Shown here in pieces: positions 1 to 9,087 of a stretch of 64,000 nucleotides of DNA. Positions within the stretch are counted from its first letter, which is position 1. Each line of letters starts with the position of its first letter. The stretch comes from Melghirimyces algeriensis. Its GTDB lineage: Bacteria > Bacillota > Bacilli > Thermoactinomycetales > DSM-45169. A program made the translations under genes and the position numbers. The notes beneath the pieces were generated by a model, which worked only from the letters and a program-made list of their open reading frames with translations, was not told the DNA's origin and searched no databases. The stretch spans positions 186,001-250,000 of the forward strand of contig NZ_FXTI01000002.1 in assembly GCF_900182565.1 (NCBI RefSeq), given 5' to 3'.

Positions 1-633
1 CTTTCCGTTTTTATGTTCCACAGCCATCCGCTTTCGATTTTTTGTATCCCGTCCAATGGGAGCATCCACCGTTCCCTTGTCATGCGGAATATTTCCGTTC
101 ACCACAGCCACATAGACCCGCTCCACACTATGGGCCTTCAGTTGTGCCGCTAAGGACTGGTGTGCAACATCGTTTTTGGCCGCCATAATCAGGCCAGATG
201 TATCTTTATCAATTCGATGGACGATTCCCGGACGAAGCACCCCACCGATGCCAGAAAGGTCATGACAATGAGCGAGCAATGCGTTCACCATTGTTCCCGA
301 ATAGATACCGGGTGCGGGATGAACCATCATCCCCCGTGATTTGTTAACCACAATCACGTCAGAATCTTCGTAGACAACGTCCAAAGGAATCGATTCCGCT
401 TCCACGTTGGGCTCTTCCGGAGGAGGCTCTTGAACTTCCACCCGTTCTCCAACATGTAAACGGTAATTGTTTTTCACCGGGCGGCCATCCACCAATACCC
501 GTTTTCCACGGATCCAGGACTGAACCGTCATACGGGACCAGTCCCTATTCTTTTGAACCAAAAACTTATCCACCCGTCCTCCACTGTCTTCCTCTCCAAC
601 AGCAAAGCGCAGAAGCTTCCCATCCGTGCTCAC
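1..633 (-). CDS. rluD: 23S rRNA pseudouridine synthase, RluD/RluA family (partial)
   Basis: The gene is cut by the left window edge; the first 211 residues are visible. An N-terminal S4 RNA-binding domain (residues ~12-70, with WIRGKRVLVDG) is followed by the RluA-family catalytic domain. The conserved motif HRIDKDTSGLIM contains the catalytic Asp expected to attack uridine in 23S rRNA helix 69 (family knowledge). The start is a GTG at 633 whose last bases overlap the lspA stop (GTGA), so translation is probably coupled. The order lspA-rluD directly after the ileS region is the same in Bacillus. Which uridines are modified cannot be decided from sequence; it could be another RluD paralogue. 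Confidence 0.9.
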   Translation of the reverse strand, partial: MSTDGKLLRFAVGEEDSGGRVDKFLVQKNRDWSRMTVQSWIRGKRVLVDGRPVKNNYRLHVGERVEVQEPPPEEPNVEAESIPLDVVYEDSDVIVVNKSRGMMVHPAPGIYSGTMVNALLAHCHDLSGIGGVLRPGIVHRIDKDTSGLIMAAKNDVAHQSLAAQLKAHSVERVYVAVVNGNIPHDKGTVDAPIGRDTKNRKRMAVEHKNGK

Positions 634-1100
634 TGGGAATCCCCCGCTTCCTTGGTGGTAAGGGAGTCCTCTTTTTCACTCGGTTGACGGATGGTGAGGA
701 ATATCATGATCCCAACGCCAACGACAATCGCAGAGTCCGCTACATTAAAAATCGGATACTGAATCAGTCGAAAGTCTAAAAAGTCCACCACTTCACCAAG
801 TCGAACCCGGTCGATCAGATTTCCAATGGAACCTCCAAGAATCAGTGCGAGCGACCAGGACATCAGCGGCTGGCTCGCTTTCAACTGAAGCAAATAATAC
901 GTGATTCCCGACACCACAACAATCGTGATCACAATAAACAACCACTGTTGATTTTGCAAAATCCCAAACGCTGCTCCGCGATTGCGATGGGATGTAATAT
1001 GAAAAACGCCTTCCCACAGGGGGATGGTTTGAAAAAGGTTCATGTTGCGGACCACAAGCCACTTTGTCGCTTGGTCCAGTCCCAAAACAACCAGAGCCAC
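630..1100 (-). CDS. lspA: lipoprotein signal peptidase (signal peptidase II)
   Basis: A membrane aspartyl protease that removes the signal peptide from diacylglyceryl-modified prolipoproteins. Four hydrophobic segments and both catalytic regions are visible: GNLIDRV with the first Asp and FNVADSAI with the second. Length (156 residues) fits the family. The annotated start is a GTG at 1100. The frame stays open upstream, and the typical N-terminus (arom-Ile-Val-Ala) and a strong GA-rich ribosome site (AGGGGGG) lie about 20 bases upstream with only ATA/ATC/ATT codons in place. The true start may therefore be a rare non-NTG codon near 1121. The stop overlaps the rluD start. Confidence 0.92.
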   Translation of the reverse strand: MALVVLGLDQATKWLVVRNMNLFQTIPLWEGVFHITSHRNRGAAFGILQNQQWLFIVITIVVVSGITYYLLQLKASQPLMSWSLALILGGSIGNLIDRVRLGEVVDFLDFRLIQYPIFNVADSAIVVGVGIMIFLTIRQPSEKEDSLTTKEAGDSQ

Positions 1101-1239
1101 AATAAAATACCTAAATATGATTGGTTCCCCCCTCTGCCGTGCCCGGCACCTGGTGAAAGACAGATCCCGACATCTTCCAAGTTTTCATTTTAGCACAGCG
1201 AAAAAGGGCAAACAACTGACGGTTTTGTTCCGGAACGAT

Positions 1240-1932
1240 TCACTCCTCTTGGTCCTCCTCCTTCTCTTTTCTTCGTGTCGCATCGTTGTGAGTGATCTCA
1301 GACAGAATATCGGATGGACGTCCGTCCAGTCCCGCAACGGGAATATGCTCCACATCATCCACATATCCGTGTCGCTCATCGTGGTCCACCGTCAGTTCAT
1401 TGTAATCCTTCCCTTCCCGGAAATAGTCAGGCGGGTTGGACGTACCGTATCGCTCGACTTCTTGCCAGGAATCTTCTGCATCGTAAAAACTGGCTTCCTT
1501 TTGATCGTGAAAATGATCCCCAAATGGGGGGTGAATGATTTTTTCCTCGACCGGCCGGCGATTGGAAAGATCTGTCTCCCGCTGGTGTTCCATACAATAA
1601 GATGTCTCAGGAACAGCTTTCAACCGTTCATAAGGAATTTCCTTTCCACACACTACACACTTTCCATACTGTCCCTCTTCCATTCGAAGCAAGGCCATCT
1701 CAATCGCTTCCAGCCGTTCCTCATCCTCTTCATTCAAAGCGAGGTCCTTCCCCCGTTCAAATAACTCTGTACCCAGATCTGCCGGATGATTGTCATATCC
1801 GGACAGTTCCCCAACAGAGTTGTTCATCCCCTCTTCCATCCCATAATGCTGGTTCTCATCCAATTTCCTGGTCAAACGTGATTTTTCCATGTCCAGCTGT
1901 TTCTTCAATTCTGCCTGTTGTTGTTCGGTCAC
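1240..1932 (-). CDS. TraR/DksA-type zinc-finger protein, YteA/YlyA family
   Basis: A 230-residue protein with an N-terminal coiled region rich in Gln/Glu/Lys, the conserved YteA element around residues 40-60 (YDNHPAD, ELFERGKDLAL), and a C4-like zinc finger at ~94-118 (CVVC ... C-x2-H; the fourth ligand here looks like His). The C-terminal half is highly charged with repeated acidic and His-containing stretches. Members of this family lie next to ileS/lspA in Bacillus (ylyA), where they are thought to modulate RNA polymerase, partly in the forespore. That role is known of relatives, not shown here. A GTG start follows AAGGGG with 7-base spacing. Confidence 0.85.
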   Translation of the reverse strand: MTEQQQAELKKQLDMEKSRLTRKLDENQHYGMEEGMNNSVGELSGYDNHPADLGTELFERGKDLALNEEDEERLEAIEMALLRMEEGQYGKCVVCGKEIPYERLKAVPETSYCMEHQRETDLSNRRPVEEKIIHPPFGDHFHDQKEASFYDAEDSWQEVERYGTSNPPDYFREGKDYNELTVDHDERHGYVDDVEHIPVAGLDGRPSDILSEITHNDATRRKEKEEDQEE

Positions 1933-1948
1933 AGCGATTCCCCTTTCC

Positions 1949-2275
1949 TTAATAGGTCATTCCATCCAACTCCAACTGAGCTTGGACAATCCGAACGATC
2001 TCTGCAATATAGTCTCCCACAATCGGTAGATTTAACGCTCCAAGCTTTTGCAAAAAATAAACAATCGTGGCCGTAAAGATGGTCACCCCGATGGCAATGC
2101 CCACTCCTCTTGCAATTCCCGTAAGGATGTTAATCGCAAGCAAGCGGATCGGGGAATTTAAAAGCTGTACATAGGCTGCAATTTCACCAGTTTCCAGTTT
2201 ACGACCGATTTCATTCAGCCGCTCTTCAATTCGGTTCAGCCATTGACGGGTGTCTTCTTCTTTTTGTCTCTGCAT
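1949..2275 (-). CDS. DUF5665 membrane protein
   Basis: A 108-residue protein with an N-terminal amphipathic/coiled segment (residues ~1-35) and two hydrophobic stretches (~44-60 and ~62-85, the latter glycine-rich with IARGVGIAIG). It matches my recollection of the DUF5665 family of spore-formers, whose function is unknown. The ATG start has an AGGAGGG ribosome site 5 bases upstream. It sits 16 bases before the yteA-like gene, so the two are probably co-transcribed. Confidence 0.75.
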   Translation of the reverse strand: MQRQKEEDTRQWLNRIEERLNEIGRKLETGEIAAYVQLLNSPIRLLAINILTGIARGVGIAIGVTIFTATIVYFLQKLGALNLPIVGDYIAEIVRIVQAQLELDGMTY

Positions 2276-2326
2276 CCATACCCTCCTATTCCGATCCCTT
2301 TCGTCCCCTTCTTTTTTAGATGTACC

Positions 2327-2470
2327 CTAACGGGCCTCTTTTCTTACGATGTTGTTCACTCGTCCATGGGGATTTTGTCCATAACAAGCTGTGCCAAAGC
2401 GACCGAGCGGTGTCTGTACCCAAAACATCAACCGTTCCATGAGAACAGAAGGATCTCGATCTGCCTTCAT
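2327..2470 (-). CDS. possible small protein, 47 residues
   Basis: An open frame of 47 codons fills the gap between the ileS terminator hairpin and the DUF5665 gene. The peptide is basic and ends in VNNIVRKEAR, with a central LGRFGTACYG segment. I do not recognise a family. No clear ribosome site precedes the ATG, only an A-run from the terminator tail, so it may not be translated. It is listed because its composition looks protein-like and nothing else explains this stretch. Confidence 0.28.
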   Translation of the reverse strand: MKADRDPSVLMERLMFWVQTPLGRFGTACYGQNPHGRVNNIVRKEAR

Positions 2471-2479
2471 TTTTTTTGC

Positions 2480-2521
2480 AAGACACAAAGCCCTGTCGCC
2501 TTTCGGCGCAGGGCTTTGTCA
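2480..2521 (-). terminator. hairpin after ileS
   Basis: An 11-bp inverted repeat (ACAAAGCCCTG / CAGGGCTTTGT) with an inner CGCC/GGCG extension lies 28 bases past the ileS stop. The tail on the minus strand is only moderately T-rich (TTTGTGTCTT), so termination may be partial and allow read-through to lspA. Confidence 0.6.
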
Positions 2522-2548
2522 TAGCTTCAAACGGTGGAGTTCTTTTGG

Positions 2549-5320
2549 TTAGTCTGCAAAATGCTTTTCCACAATATCCGCACAGCGGTCACAAAGATCG
2601 GGGTGTTGATCGTTTTGGCCGACCGAGGGACTGATCATCCAGCATCGCTGACATTTTTTCCCTTCTGCCGGCTTGATCTTAACTCGCAAACCGTCTCCCT
2701 CAACGGTATCTCCCTCCGGCTGATCGCTGGCCTGATACAGATGAACCTGCGAGACAATAAACAGCTCTTCTAGGTCATCCACACGGCTTAGCAATTGAGC
2801 ACTCTCTTCTGAAGGATATAATTCAATGAGCGCACCCAGGGAGTTTCCAATCCCTTGATTTGCACGCGCTTCCTCCAAAGCTTTTAGTACCGTGTCACGA
2901 TGCATTACCAAACGGTCCCATTTGCTTTCAAGCTCCGCATTCAGGTAGTTTGCCTTTACTTGAGGGAAATCCGTCAATTGAATACTCTTTGTATCCACAT
3001 CCGGAATATACTTCCATACCTCCTCGGTGGTATGGGGCAGGATGGGGTGAACCATTTTCACCAAAGCGACCAATGTCTCATACATCACAGTTTGTGAGGA
3101 ACGTCGCTTTTGATCCTCTTTGGGTAGAACATAGAGTCGGTCTTTTAACACATCCAGATAGAACTGGCTGAGAAATACCGTGCAATAATGGTGGATCTGA
3201 TAATAGACCGAATGGAAGTCATACGCGTCATACCCTTTTGTCACCCGCTCTACCAATCGCTGTAACTTCAAAAGCGCATAGCGATCCAATTCATTCAAAT
3301 CCTCAACCGCCACCCGATCGGTCTGCGGTGAGAAATCGGCCAAGTTCCCAAGCAGGAACCGGAAGGTATTCCGGATCTTGCGGTAAACTTCAGCGATTTG
3401 CTTCAAAATCTCATCCGATACCCGGTGATCCGCTTGATAATCCACAGAGGATACCCACAGCCGCAAAATGTCCGCACCATAGGTTTTCATGACCTTCAAT
3501 GGATCAATGGTGTTACCAATGGATTTGGACATTTTGCGCCCTTCCCCGTCCAAGGTAAATCCATGGCAAAGAACTTGTCGGTATGGAGCCTTCCCTTTGG
3601 TAGCCACTGCGGTTGAAAGGGAGGAATTAAACCATCCCCGGTATTGATCAGTGCCTTCCAAATACATATCCGCCGGAAAATCCGTCTCTTCCCGCTGTTC
3701 CAAAACAGCCGCATGACTGCTCCCCGAATCAAACCACACATCCATCGTATCCGTTTCCTTGCGGAAGCTTTGATGCCCACACTCGGAACAGGTGGCTCCT
3801 TCAGGCAACAGCTCATTTGTATCCTTGGCGTACCAGGCATTCGACCCTTCCTCGGCAATGATGTTGGCAGCCTTGTCAATGGATGCATCGGTAACATAGG
3901 GATGGTTGCAGGAACGACAATAGAAGATTGGAATGGGTACTCCCCATGCCCGTTGCCGGGAAATACACCAGTCTCCACGATCGGCAATCATATTGGAAAT
4001 CCGCACTTCTCCCCATGATGGAATCCATTTGACATTCTTGACCTCTTCCAGCAGGGCTTCCCGGAACCCATCAATGGAAACAAACCACTGTTCCGTCGCT
4101 CGATAGATCACCGGCTTTTTGGTGCGCCAATCATGCGGATATTGGTGGGTAATGAAGGAAAGCTTTAACAGCGCTTCCCTCTCCTTCAGTTTTTCTGTCA
4201 CTGCTTTGTTTGCATCATCGTAAAACATGCCTTCAAAACCGGGAGCCTCGTGTGTAAACCGGCCTTTTTCATCCACTGGACACAGAACACCCAGATCATA
4301 CTTCTTGCCCAGCTCAAAATCCTCGCCACCATGACCCGGTGCGGTATGAACACAACCCGTTCCCGCGTCCAATGTCACATGATCGCCCAGAACGATCGGA
4401 CTTTTTCGATCATAAAACGGATGACGGCAACACACCCCTTCCAGCTCCGAGCCTTTGATGGTGGAGACCTTCTCATAGGATGTGATTCCCGCCAGCTCCA
4501 TCACATCATCCACCAAATCCTCAGCAAGAAGAAGTTGCCGATTTCCTTCTTTCACCAAAGCATACGTCACATCCGCATGGACGGCGATTGCCAAATTGGC
4601 CGGAATCGTCCACGGAGTGGTCGTCCAGATCACCACATGCGTATTTTCTTCTGGCAAAACGCCTTTTCCATCCTGAATGGGAAACATCACATAAATGGAT
4701 GGTGAACGTTTGTCCTGGTATTCCACTTCCGCATCCGCCAGAGCACTTTCCGAAGAAGGCGACCAATAGACCGAGCGATACCCTCTGTAAATGTATCCTC
4801 TCTTTACCATTTCACCAAAAACCCGGAGCTGTCTGGCCTCATATTGGGGATTCAGCGTAACATAGGGATGATCCCAATCTCCCCGAACCCCCAAGCGTTT
4901 AAATTGGTCACGCTGTTTGTTGACAAAGGACCACGCATAATCGGCACACATTTTGCGGAATGTGACAAGATCTTTTTCTTTTCGGTTGACTTTCTTTTTG
5001 GTTACGATGGCATGTTCAATCGGCAAGCCATGAGTATCCCAGCCTGGGATATACGGGGCATCAAATCCTTGCATGGATTTATATCGAACAATAAAGTCTT
5101 TCAACACCCTGTTCAGAGCATGGCCAATATGGATATCGCCGTTTGAATAGATGGGGCCATCATGAAGAACAAACTTGGGTTTTCCTTTTCGCTTCTCCTG
5201 AACTTGACTGTAGATGTCCATGTCTTCCCACCATTTTTGCATTTCCGGCTCTTTGTTGGGAAGATTGCCTCGCATCGGAAATTTTGTCTGGGGCAGATTT
5301 AAGGTTTTTTTATAGTCCAC
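2549..5320 (-). CDS. ileS: isoleucyl-tRNA synthetase
   Basis: Charges tRNA-Ile with isoleucine and edits valine. The class I signatures HIGH ([10 protein letters not shown], ~residue 58) and KMSKS ([10 protein letters not shown], ~600) are present, as are two zinc-binding Cys pairs, one mid-protein (C-x2-C near 480-520) and one C-terminal (KCQRCW ... CDRC, ~885-910). The length of 923 residues is normal for the bacterial short-tailed type. The start chosen is the GTG at 5320, giving [10 protein letters not shown], which lines up with the usual N-terminus and has AAGGAG 11 bases upstream. The in-frame GTG at 5332 abuts the ribosome site and is unlikely. The gene is controlled by the T-box upstream. 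Confidence 0.97.
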   Translation of the reverse strand: MDYKKTLNLPQTKFPMRGNLPNKEPEMQKWWEDMDIYSQVQEKRKGKPKFVLHDGPIYSNGDIHIGHALNRVLKDFIVRYKSMQGFDAPYIPGWDTHGLPIEHAIVTKKKVNRKEKDLVTFRKMCADYAWSFVNKQRDQFKRLGVRGDWDHPYVTLNPQYEARQLRVFGEMVKRGYIYRGYRSVYWSPSSESALADAEVEYQDKRSPSIYVMFPIQDGKGVLPEENTHVVIWTTTPWTIPANLAIAVHADVTYALVKEGNRQLLLAEDLVDDVMELAGITSYEKVSTIKGSELEGVCCRHPFYDRKSPIVLGDHVTLDAGTGCVHTAPGHGGEDFELGKKYDLGVLCPVDEKGRFTHEAPGFEGMFYDDANKAVTEKLKEREALLKLSFITHQYPHDWRTKKPVIYRATEQWFVSIDGFREALLEEVKNVKWIPSWGEVRISNMIADRGDWCISRQRAWGVPIPIFYCRSCNHPYVTDASIDKAANIIAEEGSNAWYAKDTNELLPEGATCSECGHQSFRKETDTMDVWFDSGSSHAAVLEQREETDFPADMYLEGTDQYRGWFNSSLSTAVATKGKAPYRQVLCHGFTLDGEGRKMSKSIGNTIDPLKVMKTYGADILRLWVSSVDYQADHRVSDEILKQIAEVYRKIRNTFRFLLGNLADFSPQTDRVAVEDLNELDRYALLKLQRLVERVTKGYDAYDFHSVYYQIHHYCTVFLSQFYLDVLKDRLYVLPKEDQKRRSSQTVMYETLVALVKMVHPILPHTTEEVWKYIPDVDTKSIQLTDFPQVKANYLNAELESKWDRLVMHRDTVLKALEEARANQGIGNSLGALIELYPSEESAQLLSRVDDLEELFIVSQVHLYQASDQPEGDTVEGDGLRVKIKPAEGKKCQRCWMISPSVGQNDQHPDLCDRCADIVEKHFAD

Positions 5321-5344
5321 TCTGTGTCTCACTCCTTGTCAAAA

Positions 5345-5610
5345 ACCCAAATAAAAAAACTCCTCAATCCCGGTAGGGACGAGAAGTTACCCGCGGTACC
5401 ACCCTAATAAGCCCTTCATGAAGAAAGGACCCACTCCATGATTCGTAACGTGAATCTGACGGTCCATCCTACTATTTGATGAGTTCAGAAAGACAGCTCC
5501 GGGGCGATCTTCAACAGGCGCATGGATTAGGCTTTCACCAATCCCTAATTCGCTGAAACCAATGCAACACTGTTTACTCTCCCGTTCTCCGCTTTTCACT
5601 GTAAGCCCTA
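5345..5610 (-). promoter_or_regulatory. T-box riboswitch, isoleucine type
   Basis: The leader contains the invariant T-box element (GGGTGGTACCGCGGG, about 5390-5405), then a terminator stem (CTTCTCGTCCC / GGGATTGAGGAG) and a run of T before ileS. Stem I landmarks GAGAGTA and GGTGAAAGCC lie near 5520-5585. The specifier region GAACTCATCAAATAGTAG places an ATC isoleucine codon at 5478-5480, which fits ileS. By the known mechanism, uncharged tRNA-Ile pairs with the specifier and T-box and stabilises the antiterminator, switching ileS on in isoleucine starvation. Confidence 0.93.
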
Positions 5611-5716
5611 TGTATCACACAGAGCTTGTTCATCCGTTTTCAGGCCAGGTGATCTCGTCCCAACCTTTCATCCGTCTTTTTCTACAGTTTAAAGCTGAAT
5701 GTTACTGCTTATATAG

Positions 5717-5746
5717 ATCTTAGCAAATCGGGATAGGAAAAATCAA
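5717..5746 (-). promoter_or_regulatory. sigma-A-type promoter of ileS
   Basis: TTGATT (5741-5746) and TAAGAT (5717-5722) are separated by 18 bases and lie just upstream of the T-box leader. The -35 overlaps the region right at the divIVA stop, so ileS can be transcribed independently of divIVA. Confidence 0.6.
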
Positions 5747-5747
5747 A

Positions 5748-6707
5748 TCAAAACATAGCCTTCCGCTTCATCTTATTACGGGTTGATCTCCGTAGATCCC
5801 GTCGGAGGTCATCCCCTTCATCCATATAAGATCCTTGATCATAAGGGTGAGTGTCTTCCATGGGATTTCGGGAACCGTACCCTTGTTGCCCATAATCCGG
5901 TGCTGAACCGTATTCCTGGGTTTGACCGTAGTCTTGCGGTTGGCTGTAATCCTCAGAAGACTGTTGCAGTGAAACATTTTCATTGCCCTCATTGGAGAAT
6001 TGGTCCAATTGTTTACCTGCTTCTTCCAATCCTTCCTCAAGTTCTTCCAAAGATTCCCAATCCGTGTTCTCCAACACATCCAGATGCGACTGAATCAATG
6101 TACGGAAACGAGCACGGTAAACAGTTGCTTTTTGCTTGAGATCCAGAAGTTCGGTATGGATTTCCCGCGCTTTCTGCAATGCTTCATTAATAATTCTATC
6201 CGCATTTTTCTCTGCTTCCTGTACAATCAATTCCGCTTCCTTTTTCGCATTCAAGCGTACTTCTTCAGCCACTTCCTGAGCCACACGAATCGACTTATGG
6301 ATACTCTGTTCCATGGACGATAGGGAAGAAGCAGATTGTTGAGGTTGAATCGGTGCAGGCGGTCCATGGTGCACAGGATGTTCAGACTGTTGTTGATAAG
6401 GCTCAGGCTGCTGAAAACGCGGTTGCGTTTGCTGTGGTTGTGGTGCCTGAGGCTGCGGTTGCGTCTGTTGCCGGGGCGAAATTGGCGGCTGGGTGTTTTG
6501 AGCCGGTGAAACCACCTGTTCTTCCAATGCCTGCTCCAGCTCCTGTTGTAACTCTTCCACCTGTTGTTCAAGCTGTTGTTTCTCCCGAATGAGAAACTCA
6601 AAGTCTTTAATAATCTGATCGAGGAAGTCGTTGACTTCGTCTACGTCATAGCCGCGAAAGGAACGTTTAAACTCTTTATTGTGAATGTCCAGAGGACTAA
6701 GCGGCAT
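5748..6707 (-). CDS. divIVA: cell-division/pole protein DivIVA
   Basis: A coiled-coil protein that senses negative membrane curvature at septa and poles. The N-terminal DivIVA domain is clear (LSPLDIHNKEFKRSFRGYD, with the membrane-inserting Phe and Arg region, residues ~3-60), and a second coiled coil lies at ~130-225. Between them is a Gln/Pro-rich linker (~60-125), and the C-terminus (~225-300) is rich in Tyr, Gln and Gly with YGQ-type repeats and ends in a very basic tail (RRSTRNKMKRKAMF). At 319 residues it is nearly twice the length of the B. subtilis protein. A strong AGGAGGT ribosome site precedes the ATG. Confidence 0.93.
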   Translation of the reverse strand: MPLSPLDIHNKEFKRSFRGYDVDEVNDFLDQIIKDFEFLIREKQQLEQQVEELQQELEQALEEQVVSPAQNTQPPISPRQQTQPQPQAPQPQQTQPRFQQPEPYQQQSEHPVHHGPPAPIQPQQSASSLSSMEQSIHKSIRVAQEVAEEVRLNAKKEAELIVQEAEKNADRIINEALQKAREIHTELLDLKQKATVYRARFRTLIQSHLDVLENTDWESLEELEEGLEEAGKQLDQFSNEGNENVSLQQSSEDYSQPQDYGQTQEYGSAPDYGQQGYGSRNPMEDTHPYDQGSYMDEGDDLRRDLRRSTRNKMKRKAMF

Positions 6708-6852
6708 ATTGACACCTCCTCAGAGATTGGCTATGCCATATTTTCTATTCTACAATGGTAGCAGAATTCCTGCTGGTTGGCTACATCAACTTGTCCGAGT
6801 TTCAGATTTTCCATCAATTTACTTTCTATCAAAATAACACATTCTTTTTCAA
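6708..6852 (-). other. divIVA upstream region with inverted repeat
   Basis: This gap holds a -10-like TAGAAT on the minus strand (6747-6752) and a perfect 15-base palindrome AGCAGAATTCCTGCT (6760-6774) overlapping where a -35 would lie. No good -35 hexamer was found. It may be the divIVA promoter with an operator, or chance. Confidence 0.35.
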
Positions 6853-7635
6853 TTACACGTATTGAATCAAACGGATCATCATGCGTCCTTTCCTTGTTTC
6901 TCCCAAAATTTCAGCCATCTGAGCGCGACCATATCCCCGAAGAGAAATCATATCCCCTTCCCTGACTGGCTCCGAGACTTTCTCTTCTTTTTTCCAATTA
7001 AGATGACATTTGCCGTTTTTTATCAAGGTTGCCACCTTTGTCCGGGACAAGCGAAAAGCCTCCGCCACCACAGCATCGAGTCGCAAAGAGGCAACGGAGA
7101 CCCTCACCGTTTCGGTCATCTGCTTCGGAGAACAAAGATCATCCCGGTGAATTTCCTTCACACGGACTGGTGTACGCCCCACCCGGTTCAGCTGGAGCTC
7201 AATATAACCGGCGATCTCTTGGGTTGCAATCAATTGACAGCCTGTATCTGTCACAAAAATATCTCCAAGCACTTCCCGTTTCACCCCCAACCCTAGCAGA
7301 GAACCGAGAATATCGGGGTGTAACAATGTTGCAGACCGATTTGTCGACTTGACTTCCAAGAAAGCTAAACCGTGATCAGGGTCTTCCATATAGGGCGGAT
7401 AAATTCGAACACGCCTTCGCTCTGCCCCTGTCACCCCTCCATCTGATGAAACGTTTAAATCAGGGGATCTTCTGACCCACATCCCGACAATCGCCTGTTC
7501 TCTTGGATTCAAAAATGGGGTGAGTATTGGTTGATAACGGTTGGCCACCCGATTGACCCAATCGATTACCCGCTCCACAAATATCCGTTCATCCGGTCGG
7601 AAATGGGAGAATAGCACTTCCTCCCGTTCCATCAC
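6853..7635 (-). CDS. ylmH: S4-domain RNA-binding protein YlmH
   Basis: A 260-residue cytoplasmic protein with an N-terminal domain of the YlmH family (DEAFV-like region then REQAIVGMWVRRSPDLN near 65-80) and a C-terminal S4 domain (~180-245, SRTKVATLIKNGKC). B. subtilis YlmH binds stalled 50S subunits and acts in ribosome quality control (family knowledge). The ATG overlaps the ylmG stop by 4 bases (ATGA), giving translational coupling within the sepF-ylmG-ylmH run that follows the division genes in most Bacillota. Confidence 0.92.
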   Translation of the reverse strand: MMEREEVLFSHFRPDERIFVERVIDWVNRVANRYQPILTPFLNPREQAIVGMWVRRSPDLNVSSDGGVTGAERRRVRIYPPYMEDPDHGLAFLEVKSTNRSATLLHPDILGSLLGLGVKREVLGDIFVTDTGCQLIATQEIAGYIELQLNRVGRTPVRVKEIHRDDLCSPKQMTETVRVSVASLRLDAVVAEAFRLSRTKVATLIKNGKCHLNWKKEEKVSEPVREGDMISLRGYGRAQMAEILGETRKGRMMIRLIQYV

Positions 7636-7901
7636 ACAAACCCCAAAAGAACATTCAAGATAAAGAAGACACCTTCTCTGATAAAACGCAAAGCGATCAA
7701 GGCAACAATCGGGGAAATGTCAATCATTCCCAAAGGTGGTATGAAACTGCGAAAGATCGACAGATAAGGTTCCACCAATCGCCCCATAAAAAGTGCAATC
7801 GGGGATTCTCTTCCCTGTGGAAGCCAAGAAAGAAGAATGTAACCAAAAATCATAACCTGGTAAACAATAAACAGTACATTCACGATTTCAAAAATGATCA
7901 T
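7632..7901 (-). CDS. ylmG: YggT-family membrane protein YlmG
   Basis: An 89-residue protein with two transmembrane segments (~3-25 and ~62-88) and the conserved loop motif PYLSIFRSFIPPLGMIDISP. It belongs to the YGGT family found beside sepF, and a role in membrane or division organisation is inferred from that conserved context. A GAGGTG ribosome site precedes the ATG. It starts 4 bases after sepF. Confidence 0.9.
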   Translation of the reverse strand: MIIFEIVNVLFIVYQVMIFGYILLSWLPQGRESPIALFMGRLVEPYLSIFRSFIPPLGMIDISPIVALIALRFIREGVFFILNVLLGFV

Positions 7902-7905
7902 GGGG

Positions 7906-8328
7906 TCACCTCAATAAATCGTTGGCATCTTCGCTTATTAATTCACTGATGGATCCTTGAATATCAACATTGGAAGGACTGCAGATGATCGTTTCCGGGC
8001 TCAGCTTGTTGATGTTTCCATTTAAAGCGTAAACTGTTCCGCTGAGAAAATCAATCACCCTGCACGCCTCATCTTTGGGCAAGCGTTTCAGATTGACCAC
8101 GGTCGTCCGATGGTTTCTCAGGTGATCTGCAATATTTTGAACATCTTCATAAGACCGCGGTTCCGACAGCATCAACCGGACCTGTTTTTGTGCAGCGTGC
8201 AGTGAGACGACGTTATTTCGCCCCTGAGCATCCAATGGTTGACCATCGGTCTCCTTGTACTCTTGGCTTTGCTCCTCGTCTTCTTCGCCGATTCCAAAAA
8301 AAATCATCATCCGATTCATGAAATTCAA
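7906..8328 (-). CDS. sepF: cell-division protein SepF
   Basis: The membrane anchor and bundler of FtsZ filaments. The N-terminus is the amphipathic membrane-binding helix (MNRMMIFFGIG), followed by an acidic linker and the conserved DUF552 domain (~55-135, with EDVQNIADHLRNHRTTVVNL and DFLSGTVYALNG). The length of 140 residues is typical. The preferred start is a TTG at 8328, with GGAGG 8 bases upstream; an in-frame ATG 3 codons later is possible. Confidence 0.95.
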   Translation of the reverse strand: MNFMNRMMIFFGIGEEDEEQSQEYKETDGQPLDAQGRNNVVSLHAAQKQVRLMLSEPRSYEDVQNIADHLRNHRTTVVNLKRLPKDEACRVIDFLSGTVYALNGNINKLSPETIICSPSNVDIQGSISELISEDANDLLR

Positions 8329-8379
8329 CGGAACCGCCTCCTTACAAATACTGCCGCAGACACCTGCTGAGTGGGAATA

Positions 8380-9087
8380 TCAAGCCTTTTGGGGTTGTGT
8401 ACCGACCAAGACGGACCCCAAACGAACAAATGTCGCTCCTTCTTCAACAGCTATGATATAGTCCCTGGACATCCCCATGGACAGGTGTGGAACCGACAAT
8501 TTGGGGTCCCCAAGACGTTGTAACTCCTGTTGAAGAGTTTTCAGGTGACGGAAGATCGGTCTGACTTCTTCCGGATCATCTGTAACCGGGGCCATGGTCA
8601 TCAATCCCTCAATTTCCAGTTGAGGAAGTTCAGCTGACTCCCTGGCAAATTCCAATAGCTCGTCCGGTTTCAGACCATGTTTTGATTTTTCCCCTGATAT
8701 GTTTACTTGGATCATACATTTTGTTGCTTGGCCATTTGCCACGGAACGACGGCTTAACTCCTTCGCCAAAGAGTAGCGATCCAGAGAATGGACATAAGTA
8801 AAACGCCCCGCTACAGCTTTTGCTTTATTGCTTTGCAGGTGACCGATAAAATGCCAGACCCCCCGTCCCCCCAGCTCTTTCCACTTCGGCACCGCTTCTT
8901 GCGCTCGGCTTTCTCCGATGTGGACAAGGCCGGCATCCAGTGCACGACGGGTTGTCTCCATATCGACATATTTGGTGACAGCAACAATCTGGACCTCTTT
9001 GGGGTTCCTTCCACTGCGTTGACAAGCGGCAACAATGTTTCCTTTTATCTGCTGTAATCGTTGGCTGATCAAATCCATTTCCTTCAT
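8380..9087 (-). CDS. ylmE: PLP homeostasis protein, YggS/YlmE family
   Basis: A 235-residue single-domain TIM-barrel protein that binds pyridoxal 5'-phosphate. The PLP lysine is in the motif VAVTKYV (~residue 38), and the phosphate-binding LSMGMSRDY motif is at ~200. Family members keep PLP and amino-acid pools balanced and have no known enzymatic reaction. The ATG overlaps the stop of ylmD (ATGA). Confidence 0.93.
   Translation of the reverse strand: MKEMDLISQRLQQIKGNIVAACQRSGRNPKEVQIVAVTKYVDMETTRRALDAGLVHIGESRAQEAVPKWKELGGRGVWHFIGHLQSNKAKAVAGRFTYVHSLDRYSLAKELSRRSVANGQATKCMIQVNISGEKSKHGLKPDELLEFARESAELPQLEIEGLMTMAPVTDDPEEVRPIFRHLKTLQQELQRLGDPKLSVPHLSMGMSRDYIIAVEEGATFVRLGSVLVGTQPQKA

Noticed and set aside
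1042..1764. A 240-codon plus-strand open frame across lspA and the yteA-like gene
   Set aside because: It crosses two real genes on the other strand and has no family resemblance or ribosome site.
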